Positions 55,424 through 64,000 of a stretch of DNA of 64,000 bases are shown in pieces (position 1 is the stretch's first letter; each line of letters starts with the position of its first letter). Position numbers and translations under genes: made by a program. A model generated the notes under the pieces. That model did not search any database. It was not told the DNA's origin and saw only the letters and a list, made by a program, of their open reading frames with translations. The stretch is taken from positions 33,438 through 97,437 of the forward strand of contig CALBYK010000160.1 of the NCBI GenBank assembly GCA_937889855.1, written 5' to 3'. Source of the DNA: an uncultured Prevotella sp. GTDB taxonomy: Bacteria > Bacteroidota > Bacteroidia > Bacteroidales > Bacteroidaceae.

Positions 55424-58408
55424 ATGCGAAGAACCCGTATTTTCCTAAGTCTTCTCCTCGTGGTGCTGTTTGCCGCTGTGGTGCTTGGAGCCGATGGCTT
55501 CAGGCACGATGACGACATACATACCCCCGACTACTACGAGATGACTGTGCGCAAGGCGTTTAAGCGAGGCGACTGGAATGGCGGAAAACGTCTTCTTGAC
55601 GAGGGACTTGAGCACTATCGCTACGTGTCAACCCTCAACGAACTCGCGGGCTACTACTACCTGCACAACAAGGCTTATGACGACGCTCGCTACCATCTCG
55701 TGCTCGCCGTGCGCGACAATAACGAGAATGTGCAGGCCAAGCAGATGCTTGTGGATGTTGAGGAGAAAACCAAGAACTACTCCAGCGCCATCTGCTACGT
55801 CAACGAGCTGCTTCAGGTCAACCCCTACTGGAAGAGTCTGTGGCGCCGCAAGATTGCTCTGTTCCGCAAGCAAGGCAACGATGTTGAGGCCGACAGGCTG
55901 CTCAAGCGCATCTGCCAGGTCTATCCCAACGACCCCACGCTCAAGCGCGACCTTGCCGGGCGGCTTGAGGAGCAGTATCTGCAAGACCGCAAGAAGGGCG
56001 ACAAGTCGGCTACGATAGCGTCCCTGCGCGCGCTTATAGAGCAGAATCCGCGCAATGAGGAGTACTATCTCTCGCTCTCCAACCTCCTTCTACAGCAAGG
56101 ATTGCGTGCCGAGGCCATCGACATTGCCGACCGTGGCGTGCAGAACATTCCCGGCAGCACAGCCCTTGTCATTAAGAAGGCCGGCATACTTGCCGAGGAA
56201 AACCGCTACGCCGAGGCAATGGCGTTCGTCAAGCAATGCATGAAGCGCAACCGCAGCGGCCGTCTCGGCAGCTTCTACAACTCGCTGCAGCTCGACGCCG
56301 CACGCATGGAGGCAAGCCAGGACCCTTATGTGCTCTATGGCAAGGTGTTTGAGCAGTCGAAGAGCGACGAGTCGCTCAACTATCTGCTGTCAACGGCGAT
56401 GTCGCGCGGCTACTACGAGGACGCTCTCTACTATATAGGCGAGGCACGCAAGCGCAAGGGCGACACGCCCGACCTGCTCTACAAGGCATACGTCATCAAC
56501 AAGCGCATGGGCAACGAGCGCACCGCCAACAACCTGCTGGCGCGTCTCTACGAGCGCAACCCGCACGATGTGGACGTGGCTGACGCTTTGGCGAGCCTGC
56601 GCCTTGACCAGGCTCAGAGGCTGATGGACGACGGTGCCTACGCCGACGCGCTCAGCATGCTAAAGTTTGTGTCGGAACACGCCGCTGACCGCGAGACACG
56701 CGAGTCGGCCTACAGCCGTATCTACGCCTGCAACGTTGAGCTGCGCCGGTATGATGCTGCCGAAGCCGCGCTGGAGACCTTGCACAAGAGCTTCCCCTCG
56801 CGCTCCGACTATGTTGCCAAGCGTGCCGACCTGCTCGTGCACCGTGGACGCATTGCTCAGGCCCTGGCTTTTCTGCGTGACGAGGCAAATAAGGCGTCTG
56901 ACGAGTTCGTGCGCTACCAGTACATCAGCTCCTACGAAGATATAGCTACTCCATACATTAAGAATCTTATGGCCAACGGAGCTACACGAAAGGCCTACGA
57001 GGCAAGCCGCGACCTGCTCGCGCTCTATCCCGCGTCCGAGCGCGGGCTGCAATATGCCATCAACACGTCTGCACAGCTGGGCTACTGGGGCGAGTTCGAC
57101 CGCCTTGTGAGGCTTGGCAGAGGCACATATCCCGACGACCGATTCTACCTTGTGAAGGAAGCCACCATACTCAACCGCAACGGAGCCTATGCCGACGCTG
57201 TCGACATGCTGCGCCCGCCGCTTGACGACTACGCCGGCGACACGCTCCTCGTGAGGGCCTTCTCGACGAACAGCACCGACTGGGCAAACGCGCTTATAAA
57301 GGCGCACGAGGCCGACTCGGCACTTGCCGTCGTCGACTCGGCGCTCGTGTTCGACCGCGACAACCGCATGCTGCTCTACACCAAGGGCCTGGCGTTCGAG
57401 GCAAAGCACATGTACGACTCAGCGTATGTCTACCAGAAATATTACCAGCCAGCCTATGCCGAGGCAGCCACATTCTACCGACATCTCGGCAGTCTGCAGG
57501 CTCATGGCTATCGCAACGCCGTCAACTTTGAGTATCTTCAGGGACGTTTTGGCGAGCTTGACCAGCTCACCGCCATCGCTACCGCCGAGTTCACGCGCAA
57601 GCTCAACGACAAGAACGACATGGCTATAAAGATGAACTATGCCGGACGCGAAGGCGCTGTGGCAGGGGCCGACCCTGAAGAGCAGGTGTCGGGAGGCACG
57701 GGTGTGCAGCTGCAGGGCGAGTGGACCCACCGCTTCAACGACAAATGGCAGGCCACTGGGACGGCGGCGTGGGCAAACAAGTATTTCCCGCAGCTGTATT
57801 TCGCCGCACAGGTGCAGCGCAGCCTCAAGAACGACTGGGAGGCGGAGCTGCATGCCAACTACCGCCGCATACACTCCTATCAGAAGGAGTGGCGGTGGAA
57901 CGCCGAATACTACAACGCTGAGCTCGGACCAGACGCTCAGGGCATATGGGAGTTCGACCACTGGGCGTCGTCATACTCGAGCCTGATAAGTGTGGGAGCC
58001 GGGGCAAGCAAGACAATCGGCGACTTCTGGCTGAACTCGAAACTCGACGGCTATATGCTCAAGTCGAAACTCTACTTCAACCTCTCCGCCCAGGCCAAGT
58101 ACTTCCCGCTGAACGACGGAAAGACCAACATACAAGTGCTCGGCAGCATCGGCTCGGCACCTGAGGTGACGATGATTGACTTCGCCATGCCCGGAACGTT
58201 CAACCACCTCAACACCATGGTGGGATTCGGCGGACAGTACCGCTTGATGAAGAACATCACGGTGGGTGTGCTCGGAACATGGTACACCTATTACACGCAG
58301 ACGCAGAAGCGGCAGACGCTCGACACGAACGGCGGATTCCTCGACTATTCGACAATAAACTATAAAAATCTATTTAATGTCAATGCGCAACTTTCAATCT
58401 CATTCTAA
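55424..58408 (+). CDS. TPR protein with C-terminal outer-membrane beta-barrel (PgaA/YaiO-like)
   Basis: A 994-residue envelope protein with signal peptide (FLSLLLVVLFAAVVLGADG). About 700 residues of TPR-like helices follow (e.g. DRLLKRICQVYPNDPTLKRD; RAEAIDIADRGVQNIPGSTA). A C-terminal beta-barrel of about 240 residues has alternating aromatic strands and ends ...NLFNVNAQLSISF with a terminal Phe, as in outer-membrane proteins. The barrel resembles the YaiO family. The arrangement matches PgaA, the exporter of poly-N-acetylglucosamine. It follows the synthase by 49 bases and overlaps or nearly touches the next gene. Confidence 0.88.
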   Translation: MRRTRIFLSLLLVVLFAAVVLGADGFRHDDDIHTPDYYEMTVRKAFKRGDWNGGKRLLDEGLEHYRYVSTLNELAGYYYLHNKAYDDARYHLVLAVRDNNENVQAKQMLVDVEEKTKNYSSAICYVNELLQVNPYWKSLWRRKIALFRKQGNDVEADRLLKRICQVYPNDPTLKRDLAGRLEEQYLQDRKKGDKSATIASLRALIEQNPRNEEYYLSLSNLLLQQGLRAEAIDIADRGVQNIPGSTALVIKKAGILAEENRYAEAMAFVKQCMKRNRSGRLGSFYNSLQLDAARMEASQDPYVLYGKVFEQSKSDESLNYLLSTAMSRGYYEDALYYIGEARKRKGDTPDLLYKAYVINKRMGNERTANNLLARLYERNPHDVDVADALASLRLDQAQRLMDDGAYADALSMLKFVSEHAADRETRESAYSRIYACNVELRRYDAAEAALETLHKSFPSRSDYVAKRADLLVHRGRIAQALAFLRDEANKASDEFVRYQYISSYEDIATPYIKNLMANGATRKAYEASRDLLALYPASERGLQYAINTSAQLGYWGEFDRLVRLGRGTYPDDRFYLVKEATILNRNGAYADAVDMLRPPLDDYAGDTLLVRAFSTNSTDWANALIKAHEADSALAVVDSALVFDRDNRMLLYTKGLAFEAKHMYDSAYVYQKYYQPAYAEAATFYRHLGSLQAHGYRNAVNFEYLQGRFGELDQLTAIATAEFTRKLNDKNDMAIKMNYAGREGAVAGADPEEQVSGGTGVQLQGEWTHRFNDKWQATGTAAWANKYFPQLYFAAQVQRSLKNDWEAELHANYRRIHSYQKEWRWNAEYYNAELGPDAQGIWEFDHWASSYSSLISVGAGASKTIGDFWLNSKLDGYMLKSKLYFNLSAQAKYFPLNDGKTNIQVLGSIGSAPEVTMIDFAMPGTFNHLNTMVGFGGQYRLMKNITVGVLGTWYTYYTQTQKRQTLDTNGGFLDYSTINYKNLFNVNAQLSISF

Positions 58409-60518
58409 GCACCCCAATGCCATGACATCCTTCACGGCAGTACTTGCTTTCCCGCTGTTGATGATGTCGAGTTGCGGAAAAGCAGCGGTTCCACCGTTCA
58501 CGCAGTATAGCGAGTATGCCGTGTGCGCGGCAAACGGTGACGACGCAGGCGACGTGAAGTGGGCAGAATATCTGAAGGGCCATTTCCAGAAACGCGCCAC
58601 AGACAAGGACTGTATTGTGGCGGGAAAAGCAGCCGACGATAGCCAGCTTCAAGTTAACGTCGACCTTGACCCGTCGCTCCCAACAGATTATGCCGTGGAA
58701 CGCGACGCGAGGCAGATCACTCTTCGCGCTCGCACGCCGGCCGCTATGCTGTGGGTGCAGTACCAGTTTATGTCGGCTGCGTCTGAGCAAGACCGGCGGT
58801 TCTCCACTTCCGACCTTCCCGCCGCTGTGCTGAGCTGCGAGCGCGACACGGCAGGCACCTTTGCCTTCGAGTATAGGGGAATATACTCACCGTCAAATGC
58901 CAATGCCGATCTAATGCCGATACTCGGAACTAACAACGTCGACTTCGACTGGGGACTGTGGGGCCACAACCTGCGCAAGGTGTTCGCCGACGGCATACCC
59001 ACCGGTGCCTATGCAATGGTGGACGGCAAACGCGACGAGGAGCAGTTCTGCTTCTCAAGCGAGGAGCTGTATAAGGCTTACGAGAACTATGTAATCGACC
59101 AATATGGCGACGGAAACGACGATGAAACCGTGCGTTTTGCGGTGATGCCCAACGACAACCACGACGTTTGTCTGTGCCCGGCATGCCGCGCCGCAGGCAA
59201 CACTGCCACGTCTGCCACGCCAGCCGTGACAAGGATGGTGGAGCGTCTGGCCCGCCGTTTCCCGAAGCACCAGTTCTTCACGTCTGCCTATGCCACTACC
59301 TCCACGCCTCCGGCACACCGTCTGCCAGACAATGTGGGAGTGCTCGTGAGCACGCTCTCATTGCCGCTTTCAACCAAGATGGACGGCTCCTCTCAGGAGC
59401 AACGCAAGTTTGAGGCAGCGATGAAATCGTGGAAAAACGTTTGCGGGCATGTGTATGTGTGGGACTACATGCGCAATTTTGACGATTACATAACCCCATT
59501 CCCATGCCTGCACCACATCCAGGCACGTCTGCAGTACTTCAAGGAGAAGGGGGTTGACGGAGTGTTCTACAACGGAAGCGGCTACGACTATGCCACGTTT
59601 GACGACGTGCAGACGTATGCCATTGCCCAACTCATGACCAATCCGGATGCTGACGTCAGCCAGCTTGTCCGCCATTTCTATGCAAAGGCCTATCCCGTGA
59701 CAGCCAAGATATACTCCGACTACTACATGTCGCTTGAAGCTAAGGCGCGGAATGTGGCGCTCAATCCATACAGCGGCATTGCCGAAGCCGCCCGTCAGTA
59801 TCTGTCATACGATGAAATGGACAATTTCTGGAAAAACCTCGACCTTGGCAAGAAGAAGGCTGTCGAAACCGAACGCCGCAACATCAACGAGATTCTCACA
59901 GCGCTTGCCTTCCCGCGGCTCGAGCTTCTGCGTCTTGGCGCAACAGCTCCGTCGCGTCAGAAGGCCGATGAGTTGCTGTCGCTGCTCTCGTCGCATGTCG
60001 CTTTCAAAGACCTCGCCAACTATCGTGAGAGTCATGGCGAAGTGGACAAGTATATTGAGGAGTGGCGCACACAGTGGCCATGGCTCTCAGACAACGGCAA
60101 CATGCTGCGCGGTGCCAAGCTTACGTCAGCGTCAACCCTCGACCCCGAGTATTCGGACCTCGCGGCGCTTACCGATGGTAAGGCAGGATTTGCATCCGAC
60201 TATCACACGGGGTGGATACTCAACTCGGGCTCACAACTCCAGGTTACATTGCCATCAGGAGCACTCCATGACGGCGCGAGGCTGCAGCTGACGTTCCTCC
60301 AGGCTCCGCAATGGCATATCTTTGCGCCGTCATCAGTGGAGTTGTGGCAGAACGGAAAACTGCTTGGAAAGGCCGTTCCCAATGCCACTGACGGACGGGT
60401 GAGTGTAGCGTTGAACGCTAAGGGTGTGCTTACGGCGGCCCCCGTTGAGATACGCATAAGCCGTGCCGGGCGCACAGGGCGTGCCACGATAGCTGTGGAC
60501 GAGATTGCCGCTTATTAA
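58377..60518 (+). CDS. DUF4838 lipoprotein (glycosidase-like)
   Basis: Up to 713 residues. The start is uncertain: ATGs at 58377, 58383 and 58422 are in frame; the last gives a lipoprotein signal directly (MTSFTAVLAFPLLMMSSC), the first overlaps the barrel gene by 32 bases. The N-terminal domain (about 50-155) resembles the GH20b/GH67-type domain before a TIM barrel. The barrel shows GTNNVDFDWGLWGHNLRKVF, AVMPNDNHDVCLCPACR and VYVWDYMRNFDDYITPFPCL. A C-terminal beta domain of about 140 residues follows. DUF4838 proteins are predicted glycoside hydrolases; here it probably trims or modifies the exported polymer. Confidence 0.85.
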   Translation: MSMRNFQSHSKHPNAMTSFTAVLAFPLLMMSSCGKAAVPPFTQYSEYAVCAANGDDAGDVKWAEYLKGHFQKRATDKDCIVAGKAADDSQLQVNVDLDPSLPTDYAVERDARQITLRARTPAAMLWVQYQFMSAASEQDRRFSTSDLPAAVLSCERDTAGTFAFEYRGIYSPSNANADLMPILGTNNVDFDWGLWGHNLRKVFADGIPTGAYAMVDGKRDEEQFCFSSEELYKAYENYVIDQYGDGNDDETVRFAVMPNDNHDVCLCPACRAAGNTATSATPAVTRMVERLARRFPKHQFFTSAYATTSTPPAHRLPDNVGVLVSTLSLPLSTKMDGSSQEQRKFEAAMKSWKNVCGHVYVWDYMRNFDDYITPFPCLHHIQARLQYFKEKGVDGVFYNGSGYDYATFDDVQTYAIAQLMTNPDADVSQLVRHFYAKAYPVTAKIYSDYYMSLEAKARNVALNPYSGIAEAARQYLSYDEMDNFWKNLDLGKKKAVETERRNINEILTALAFPRLELLRLGATAPSRQKADELLSLLSSHVAFKDLANYRESHGEVDKYIEEWRTQWPWLSDNGNMLRGAKLTSASTLDPEYSDLAALTDGKAGFASDYHTGWILNSGSQLQVTLPSGALHDGARLQLTFLQAPQWHIFAPSSVELWQNGKLLGKAVPNATDGRVSVALNAKGVLTAAPVEIRISRAGRTGRATIAVDEIAAY

Positions 60519-60583
60519 TAAATGTGGAAACGGCTGGTGGCCGGAGGACGGCGCAGCCGTTTATATATAATTAATGATAAAGA

Positions 60584-61153
60584 ATGAGACGCTCAACAAT
60601 AATCAGCTTTGCAATAGGTATGGTGGTGGTAGCCGCGCTCGCCGTGACGTCAAGTTGTGAGAAGCGGATGCTTCCCACGGCACTTACCGTTGCCGACTCC
60701 GTGCGCCATTACTATCCGATAGTGGCTGGCGAAAAGCTCAATTTCTCGTTTGTTTTGCGTAACATAGGCGACTCGCCATTGCTGCTTGACGACGTGCAGC
60801 CCTCGTGCGGGTGCATCATGGGCAAGCTCAACGCCAACATCATCCCTCCGCACGACACGCTTACACTGTCGTTCACGTTCGACAGTTCCAAGAATGTGGG
60901 CTATGTGCGTCATGCAATACGCCTATATGGCAACATACTGCCGCGTGGCATGGCCACGCTTGTATTTGACGTCAACGTGGTGCCGCCTTCCGACCACGAC
61001 CCCGACTATGAGGAAGTGTACCAGGAAGAGTTGAAACTTAATGGCGGTGTTAAGGAACTTGTTGACGGAAAGCCTGCTGAGAAAGGCTACTATACCGACC
61101 CTAAAGGTGCTGCCGGCAGCCGCTCCCATGCCAGGTATCCGTGGCGTGAGTGA
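60584..61153 (+). CDS. DUF1573 lipoprotein
   Basis: A 189-residue protein with a lipoprotein-type N-terminus (GMVVVAALAVTSSC). One DUF1573 domain (FSFVLRNIGDSPLLLDDVQP then SCGCIMGKL) carries the conserved PSCGC motif. A variable acidic C-terminus follows. DUF1573 domains are Ig-like envelope modules of unknown function. It lies 65 bases after the DUF4838 gene and is likely the last gene of the exopolysaccharide operon. Confidence 0.88.
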   Translation: MRRSTIISFAIGMVVVAALAVTSSCEKRMLPTALTVADSVRHYYPIVAGEKLNFSFVLRNIGDSPLLLDDVQPSCGCIMGKLNANIIPPHDTLTLSFTFDSSKNVGYVRHAIRLYGNILPRGMATLVFDVNVVPPSDHDPDYEEVYQEELKLNGGVKELVDGKPAEKGYYTDPKGAAGSRSHARYPWRE

Positions 61154-61225
61154 CGGCTCGTGTAGTCCCGTTTATGCTGAATTCCATACATTTGAATAAA
61201 TGCACGTTGTTTGTTGCGAAAAGTC

Positions 61226-61256
61226 ATTGCCTATTCGGGGAAAAAGGCTAACTTTG
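61226..61256 (+). promoter_or_regulatory. Promoter of the lipoprotein gene at 61331
   Basis: ATTG (61226-61229, close to TTTG), 19 bases, TAACTTTG (61249-61256), 74 bases before the start codon. Confidence 0.65.
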
Positions 61257-61330
61257 CCACAAAGATAGTGAACGAAACGTGAAAGAGAAAAATCGTACAC
61301 ATAGAACATACAAATTAAATATCCACGATT

Positions 61331-62497
61331 ATGAAAAAGCTTTTTCTTTTCTTGATGTCCGTATTATGTCTGGCATCATGCGGCGAGGATTCGAATGTGA
61401 CCGGCGGCAATAACGACACCCCGTCGTCGTCAGGCAAGACCACCGAGGTGTATGTTCAGGGACAGAACCTGGCTGCCAACACCCGTGCCATTGACGCGGT
61501 CAACACCGAGACGGCACATTTCTTCCTGCGTATAGACAACCGAATTCCCGACAAGGACGGAAATTTGTCTTATCCCTCCAGTCTCTACTGGCCTAAGAAG
61601 GCAGGCAACAAGGGAGACGTCACAATCATTGCCGACGGCAACTCGGGGACAATAGACATGACGTATCCTTACTGGACCATCAGCGGCTCGTCACGCTACA
61701 TCTACGACTCTACCGGCATGTCGGTTCAGAACGCTCTCGTTAAGGTTCCGTCATGGACTGACCTCATGGGCGCCAACCAGGATCATACCCAGGGCGTTGA
61801 CGACATCGACTTCTCCAAGTACAAGATTATATGGTATGTGATAAAGAAGGAGAATAACGGCTGGCATGTGGACGGTGTGCTCACACTCCTCGACACAAAG
61901 GACGTGACCGAAATCCCCGGCATCACAATCACCGAGGACAAGAACCTTGAGAACTCGAAGAAGGAAGAGCCGGAGGCTGGTCTTGACAAAGGCAATGTAG
62001 AGGTGAACATCCACGAGCAGCTCCACAAGGACTGGAGCGAGATAAAGACTTCCATACATGTGCGCGACCTTGTTGACAAGGTGACGGTGGAGATCCCTAT
62101 CGGTGTGGACAACATGGTTCCGAGCGACGACTTTGCCATTCGCACATACGACTATGCCCTTGAGTCGAAGGTCTACATCAAGGGACATGAGTACGACCTC
62201 GGCACTGGCAACCCCATCAAGGTGCAGGTGGAGCACAAGGCCGACAAACTCGTGATAACCGTCCTCAACATCAACCACGACTACATCAAGGCCCTTGAGG
62301 AGCAGTATGGCGACGGCATCACGGTGGAGGTGCACAGCTATCCTAAGGACCTCACCAATGACGCTATCTGGAACATGATATATGATGTGGCAGGCGAGAA
62401 GACAAAGTGTAAGGTTTCTGTCGATCCAGGGTCTTACGACCAGAGCAAGGTGAAGCTCTCCACCACCAGATATGCTGTTGCAGAAGAGGAGGAATGA
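61331..62497 (+). CDS. Hypothetical lipoprotein
   Basis: A 388-residue protein with lipoprotein signal MKKLFLFLMSVLCLASCGED. A low-complexity Gly/Asn/Ser linker and beta-rich segments follow (TAHFFLRIDNRIPDKDGNLS; VDKVTVEIPIGVDNMVPSDD). No family was recognised. Two similar beta domains (about 50-190 and 220-375) seem present. Acidic C-terminus (VAEEEE). It has its own promoter and a strong terminator, so it is probably monocistronic. Confidence 0.75.
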   Translation: MKKLFLFLMSVLCLASCGEDSNVTGGNNDTPSSSGKTTEVYVQGQNLAANTRAIDAVNTETAHFFLRIDNRIPDKDGNLSYPSSLYWPKKAGNKGDVTIIADGNSGTIDMTYPYWTISGSSRYIYDSTGMSVQNALVKVPSWTDLMGANQDHTQGVDDIDFSKYKIIWYVIKKENNGWHVDGVLTLLDTKDVTEIPGITITEDKNLENSKKEEPEAGLDKGNVEVNIHEQLHKDWSEIKTSIHVRDLVDKVTVEIPIGVDNMVPSDDFAIRTYDYALESKVYIKGHEYDLGTGNPIKVQVEHKADKLVITVLNINHDYIKALEEQYGDGITVEVHSYPKDLTNDAIWNMIYDVAGEKTKCKVSVDPGSYDQSKVKLSTTRYAVAEEEE

Positions 62498-62553
62498 TGA
62501 AAATAGAGCTGTAGGAATAAAGCCCCGTTGTCCTTGCAGCTATAAGCTATAAA

Positions 62554-62605
62554 AGGCGCGTCCCGAAACGGTTTGCATGCTGTTTCGGGACGCGCCTGTT
62601 TTTTG
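62554..62605. terminator. Strong bidirectional terminator
   Basis: AGGCGCGTCCCGAAAC / GTTTCGGGACGCGCCT, 16-bp perfect stem, 12-base loop and GTTTTTTG on the plus strand, between convergent genes. Confidence 0.9.
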
Positions 62606-62620
62606 TCGTGCCTATAAGGC

Positions 62621-63760
62621 CTATTGTCCTTTGGCAATCTTGCGTCTCCATACCGTCGGCGACACGCCCTCGTGCAGGTTGAAGACCTTAGAGAAGTAGG
62701 AAGGGGAGGAGAACCCTACGAGATAGGCTATGTCCTCAAGTTTCTGTTCGGGCCTGGCTGCCATCATCAGTTTGGCTTCCTCTATGCGTAGGCTTGACAC
62801 CCATGCGCTGAAGTTCTTGTTGTAGCGCTCGTTGATGAAATATGACAGGTAGTTCTTGTTCGTGCCCAACGTTGCTGCAAGTTCGTCTATCGTGAATTGT
62901 GCCCCGATAAACTTCTTTTCTCCAACCCACGCCCTTATGCGGCTGTCGAGTGTGTTGCGTGTCGTGTCGTCAACCGTTGCCGCAGTCTTGGCTCCGCTTT
63001 GCTGAAGCTCTTTTCCGTCATTGCCATCCGGCATGTAAGCCTTCGCTATGTCGCCATATTTTGGCGTGAAGTTGATGAAACTCACGGCAATGAAGATGTT
63101 CAGCGACACCATGTAGGCTTGGAACGCCAGGTTGACATACACGTTTGTGAACATTGTCGTCAGGGCGAACGCCCATGATATGATGAGCAGCGTGATGCTC
63201 GTGCTTGTCCAGTGCACGAAGCGCTGCATGTCGGTGGAGAAATAGTTGTCGAGCAGTTCGCCGTTGAGCTTGTATTGCTTGCGGAAGAGCACCGCCAGCT
63301 CAATGATATTCTCAACCATCACTATGAGGGCAAGGGTGATGAACACGTTGCGGTAGGCAGCGATGCCTGGCACGAGGGTGACAAGCACGAGCAGGTATGT
63401 CACGCCTATCTGGGTGCAGTCTTTAGCTATGCGCCTGCGTGTGAGGAAGCTGTTGTTGAGGATGTGGCAGAACGAGTAGCACAGCAGCAGCTCCTCAAGG
63501 TAGAAGAGGATGATGTCAACACATGCGATGAAGTAGTTGAATTTGTTCCAGTTGCCAGTAGACAGAATGCTGTAGACCACAAGATTAAGGCCCATGAGTC
63601 CGAAAGCCACGGTAATCATGCGCTTCGACTGTCGGAAAGGCTTGTACAGATTGTCGTTTGGCGACTTGATGAATGTGAGCATCAGGCATATTGTTATGTA
63701 CATCACCGCCACCCATTCTATTATTATGTGAAAATAATGTTGCAGTTCAAGGTCACTCAT
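62621..63760 (-). CDS. Membrane-bound AraC-type transcriptional regulator
   Basis: A 379-residue protein. Six to seven hydrophobic segments (about 10-235; e.g. WVAVMYITICLMLTFI, LMGLNLVVYSILS, VLVTLVPGIAAY) are followed by a linker and a C-terminal AraC HTH pair (FTIDELAATLGTNKNYLSYF; KLEDIAYLVGFSSPSYFSKV). This is the 7TM-AraC layout found in Bacteroidetes, which would place the DNA-binding domain at the membrane. The signal is unknown. A minus-strand TAAATTTG (63816-63823) is a probable -7 element. Confidence 0.9.
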   Translation of the reverse strand: MSDLELQHYFHIIIEWVAVMYITICLMLTFIKSPNDNLYKPFRQSKRMITVAFGLMGLNLVVYSILSTGNWNKFNYFIACVDIILFYLEELLLCYSFCHILNNSFLTRRRIAKDCTQIGVTYLLVLVTLVPGIAAYRNVFITLALIVMVENIIELAVLFRKQYKLNGELLDNYFSTDMQRFVHWTSTSITLLIISWAFALTTMFTNVYVNLAFQAYMVSLNIFIAVSFINFTPKYGDIAKAYMPDGNDGKELQQSGAKTAATVDDTTRNTLDSRIRAWVGEKKFIGAQFTIDELAATLGTNKNYLSYFINERYNKNFSAWVSSLRIEEAKLMMAARPEQKLEDIAYLVGFSSPSYFSKVFNLHEGVSPTVWRRKIAKGQ

Positions 63761-63956
63761 TTTTTTCTTTGTCCTATTCTTTTTGTTTGATAATGTCTTT
63801 GAGCGTTTGCTGATGCAAATTTACAAAAATCTGCTGTTATTCTGATGTCGTGGCATAAAAAATCTTGTATTTGCCCAATTGCATGGTTCTTGTCATTCCG
63901 GTCCTGGTGTCAATGTGTCGTTAAAGTACAAGTTAGGCCATTTTGTCGTAATAATA

Positions 63957-63988
63957 TTTCTTCAATCGAAAAAAAAATGATAATTTTG
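63957..63988 (+). promoter_or_regulatory. Promoter directed out of the window
   Basis: TTTC (63957-63960), 20 bases, TAATTTTG (63981-63988) on the plus strand at the right edge. It presumably drives a gene beyond 64000, divergent from the AraC-type regulator. Confidence 0.5.
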
Positions 63989-64000
63989 CATGCGAATATG

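Overview
The window looks like a chromosomal segment of a Bacteroidales bacterium, most likely a Prevotella-type member of Prevotellaceae. The evidence is the gene content: DUF2851, DUF4838, DUF1573, DUF4369, a PafA-type phosphatase, a T9SS-like secreted protein, and AAA/PD-(D/E)XK ATPases. Many genes are also preceded by the Bacteroidetes promoter (TTTG, about 19 bases, TAnnTTTG). Coding density is high, and no rRNA, tRNA, CRISPR array or complete insertion sequence was seen. Genus-level identity is an inference.

Layout. 0-3.4 kb: a heavy-metal RND efflux operon (small His-rich membrane protein, adaptor, pump; the pump runs off the left edge). 3.7-6.1 kb: ruvB and a DUF2851 gene. 6.2-17.7 kb: an accessory block with a DUF4160/DUF2442 pair, several nuclease/ATPase genes of defence or mobile-element character (AAA with PD-(D/E)XK, an AT-rich PDDEXK_4-like gene, a DUF4143 ATPase, an Rpn-type nuclease), EcsC, a frameshifted HipB-like remnant, the yifB/comM ATPase, gene fragments and many palindromic repeats. 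17.9-21.5 kb: NfeD-like protein plus flotillin, then an NCS2 nucleobase permease. 21.6-38.9 kb: surface and carbohydrate functions (large secreted protein, GH2 beta-galactosidase, M16 peptidase, RNase H, AspT/YidE-type transporter, GH2 enzyme with an F5/8C-like domain, a TPR lipoprotein, a thioredoxin-like lipoprotein). 39-51.9 kb: housekeeping and signalling (argS, flippase plus Cys-cluster histidine kinase, AraC regulator, ribD, PafA-like phosphatase, nitroreductase, FecE-like ATPase, SF1 helicase).

52.2-61.2 kb holds the most coherent unusual unit: a long-leader operon encoding a membrane HEAT-repeat protein, a processive PgaC-like GT2 synthase, a TPR protein with a C-terminal outer-membrane barrel (PgaA-like), a DUF4838 glycosidase-like lipoprotein and a DUF1573 lipoprotein. 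Together these read as a synthase-dependent exopolysaccharide synthesis and export system that lacks the usual PgaB and PgaD. The window ends with a lipoprotein and a membrane-bound AraC-type regulator.

The intergenic DNA is unusually structured. There are seven copies of a GCGGAGG/CCTCCGC palindrome, two of them forming a 178-bp inverted unit. A second family (GTCGAG/CTCGAC) has become the C-terminal codons of two convergent genes. Two separate 4 x 22-bp degenerate tandem arrays (3.5 and 48.5 kb) share a period but not a sequence, and a 33-bp periodic array lies in front of the DUF4143 ATPase.
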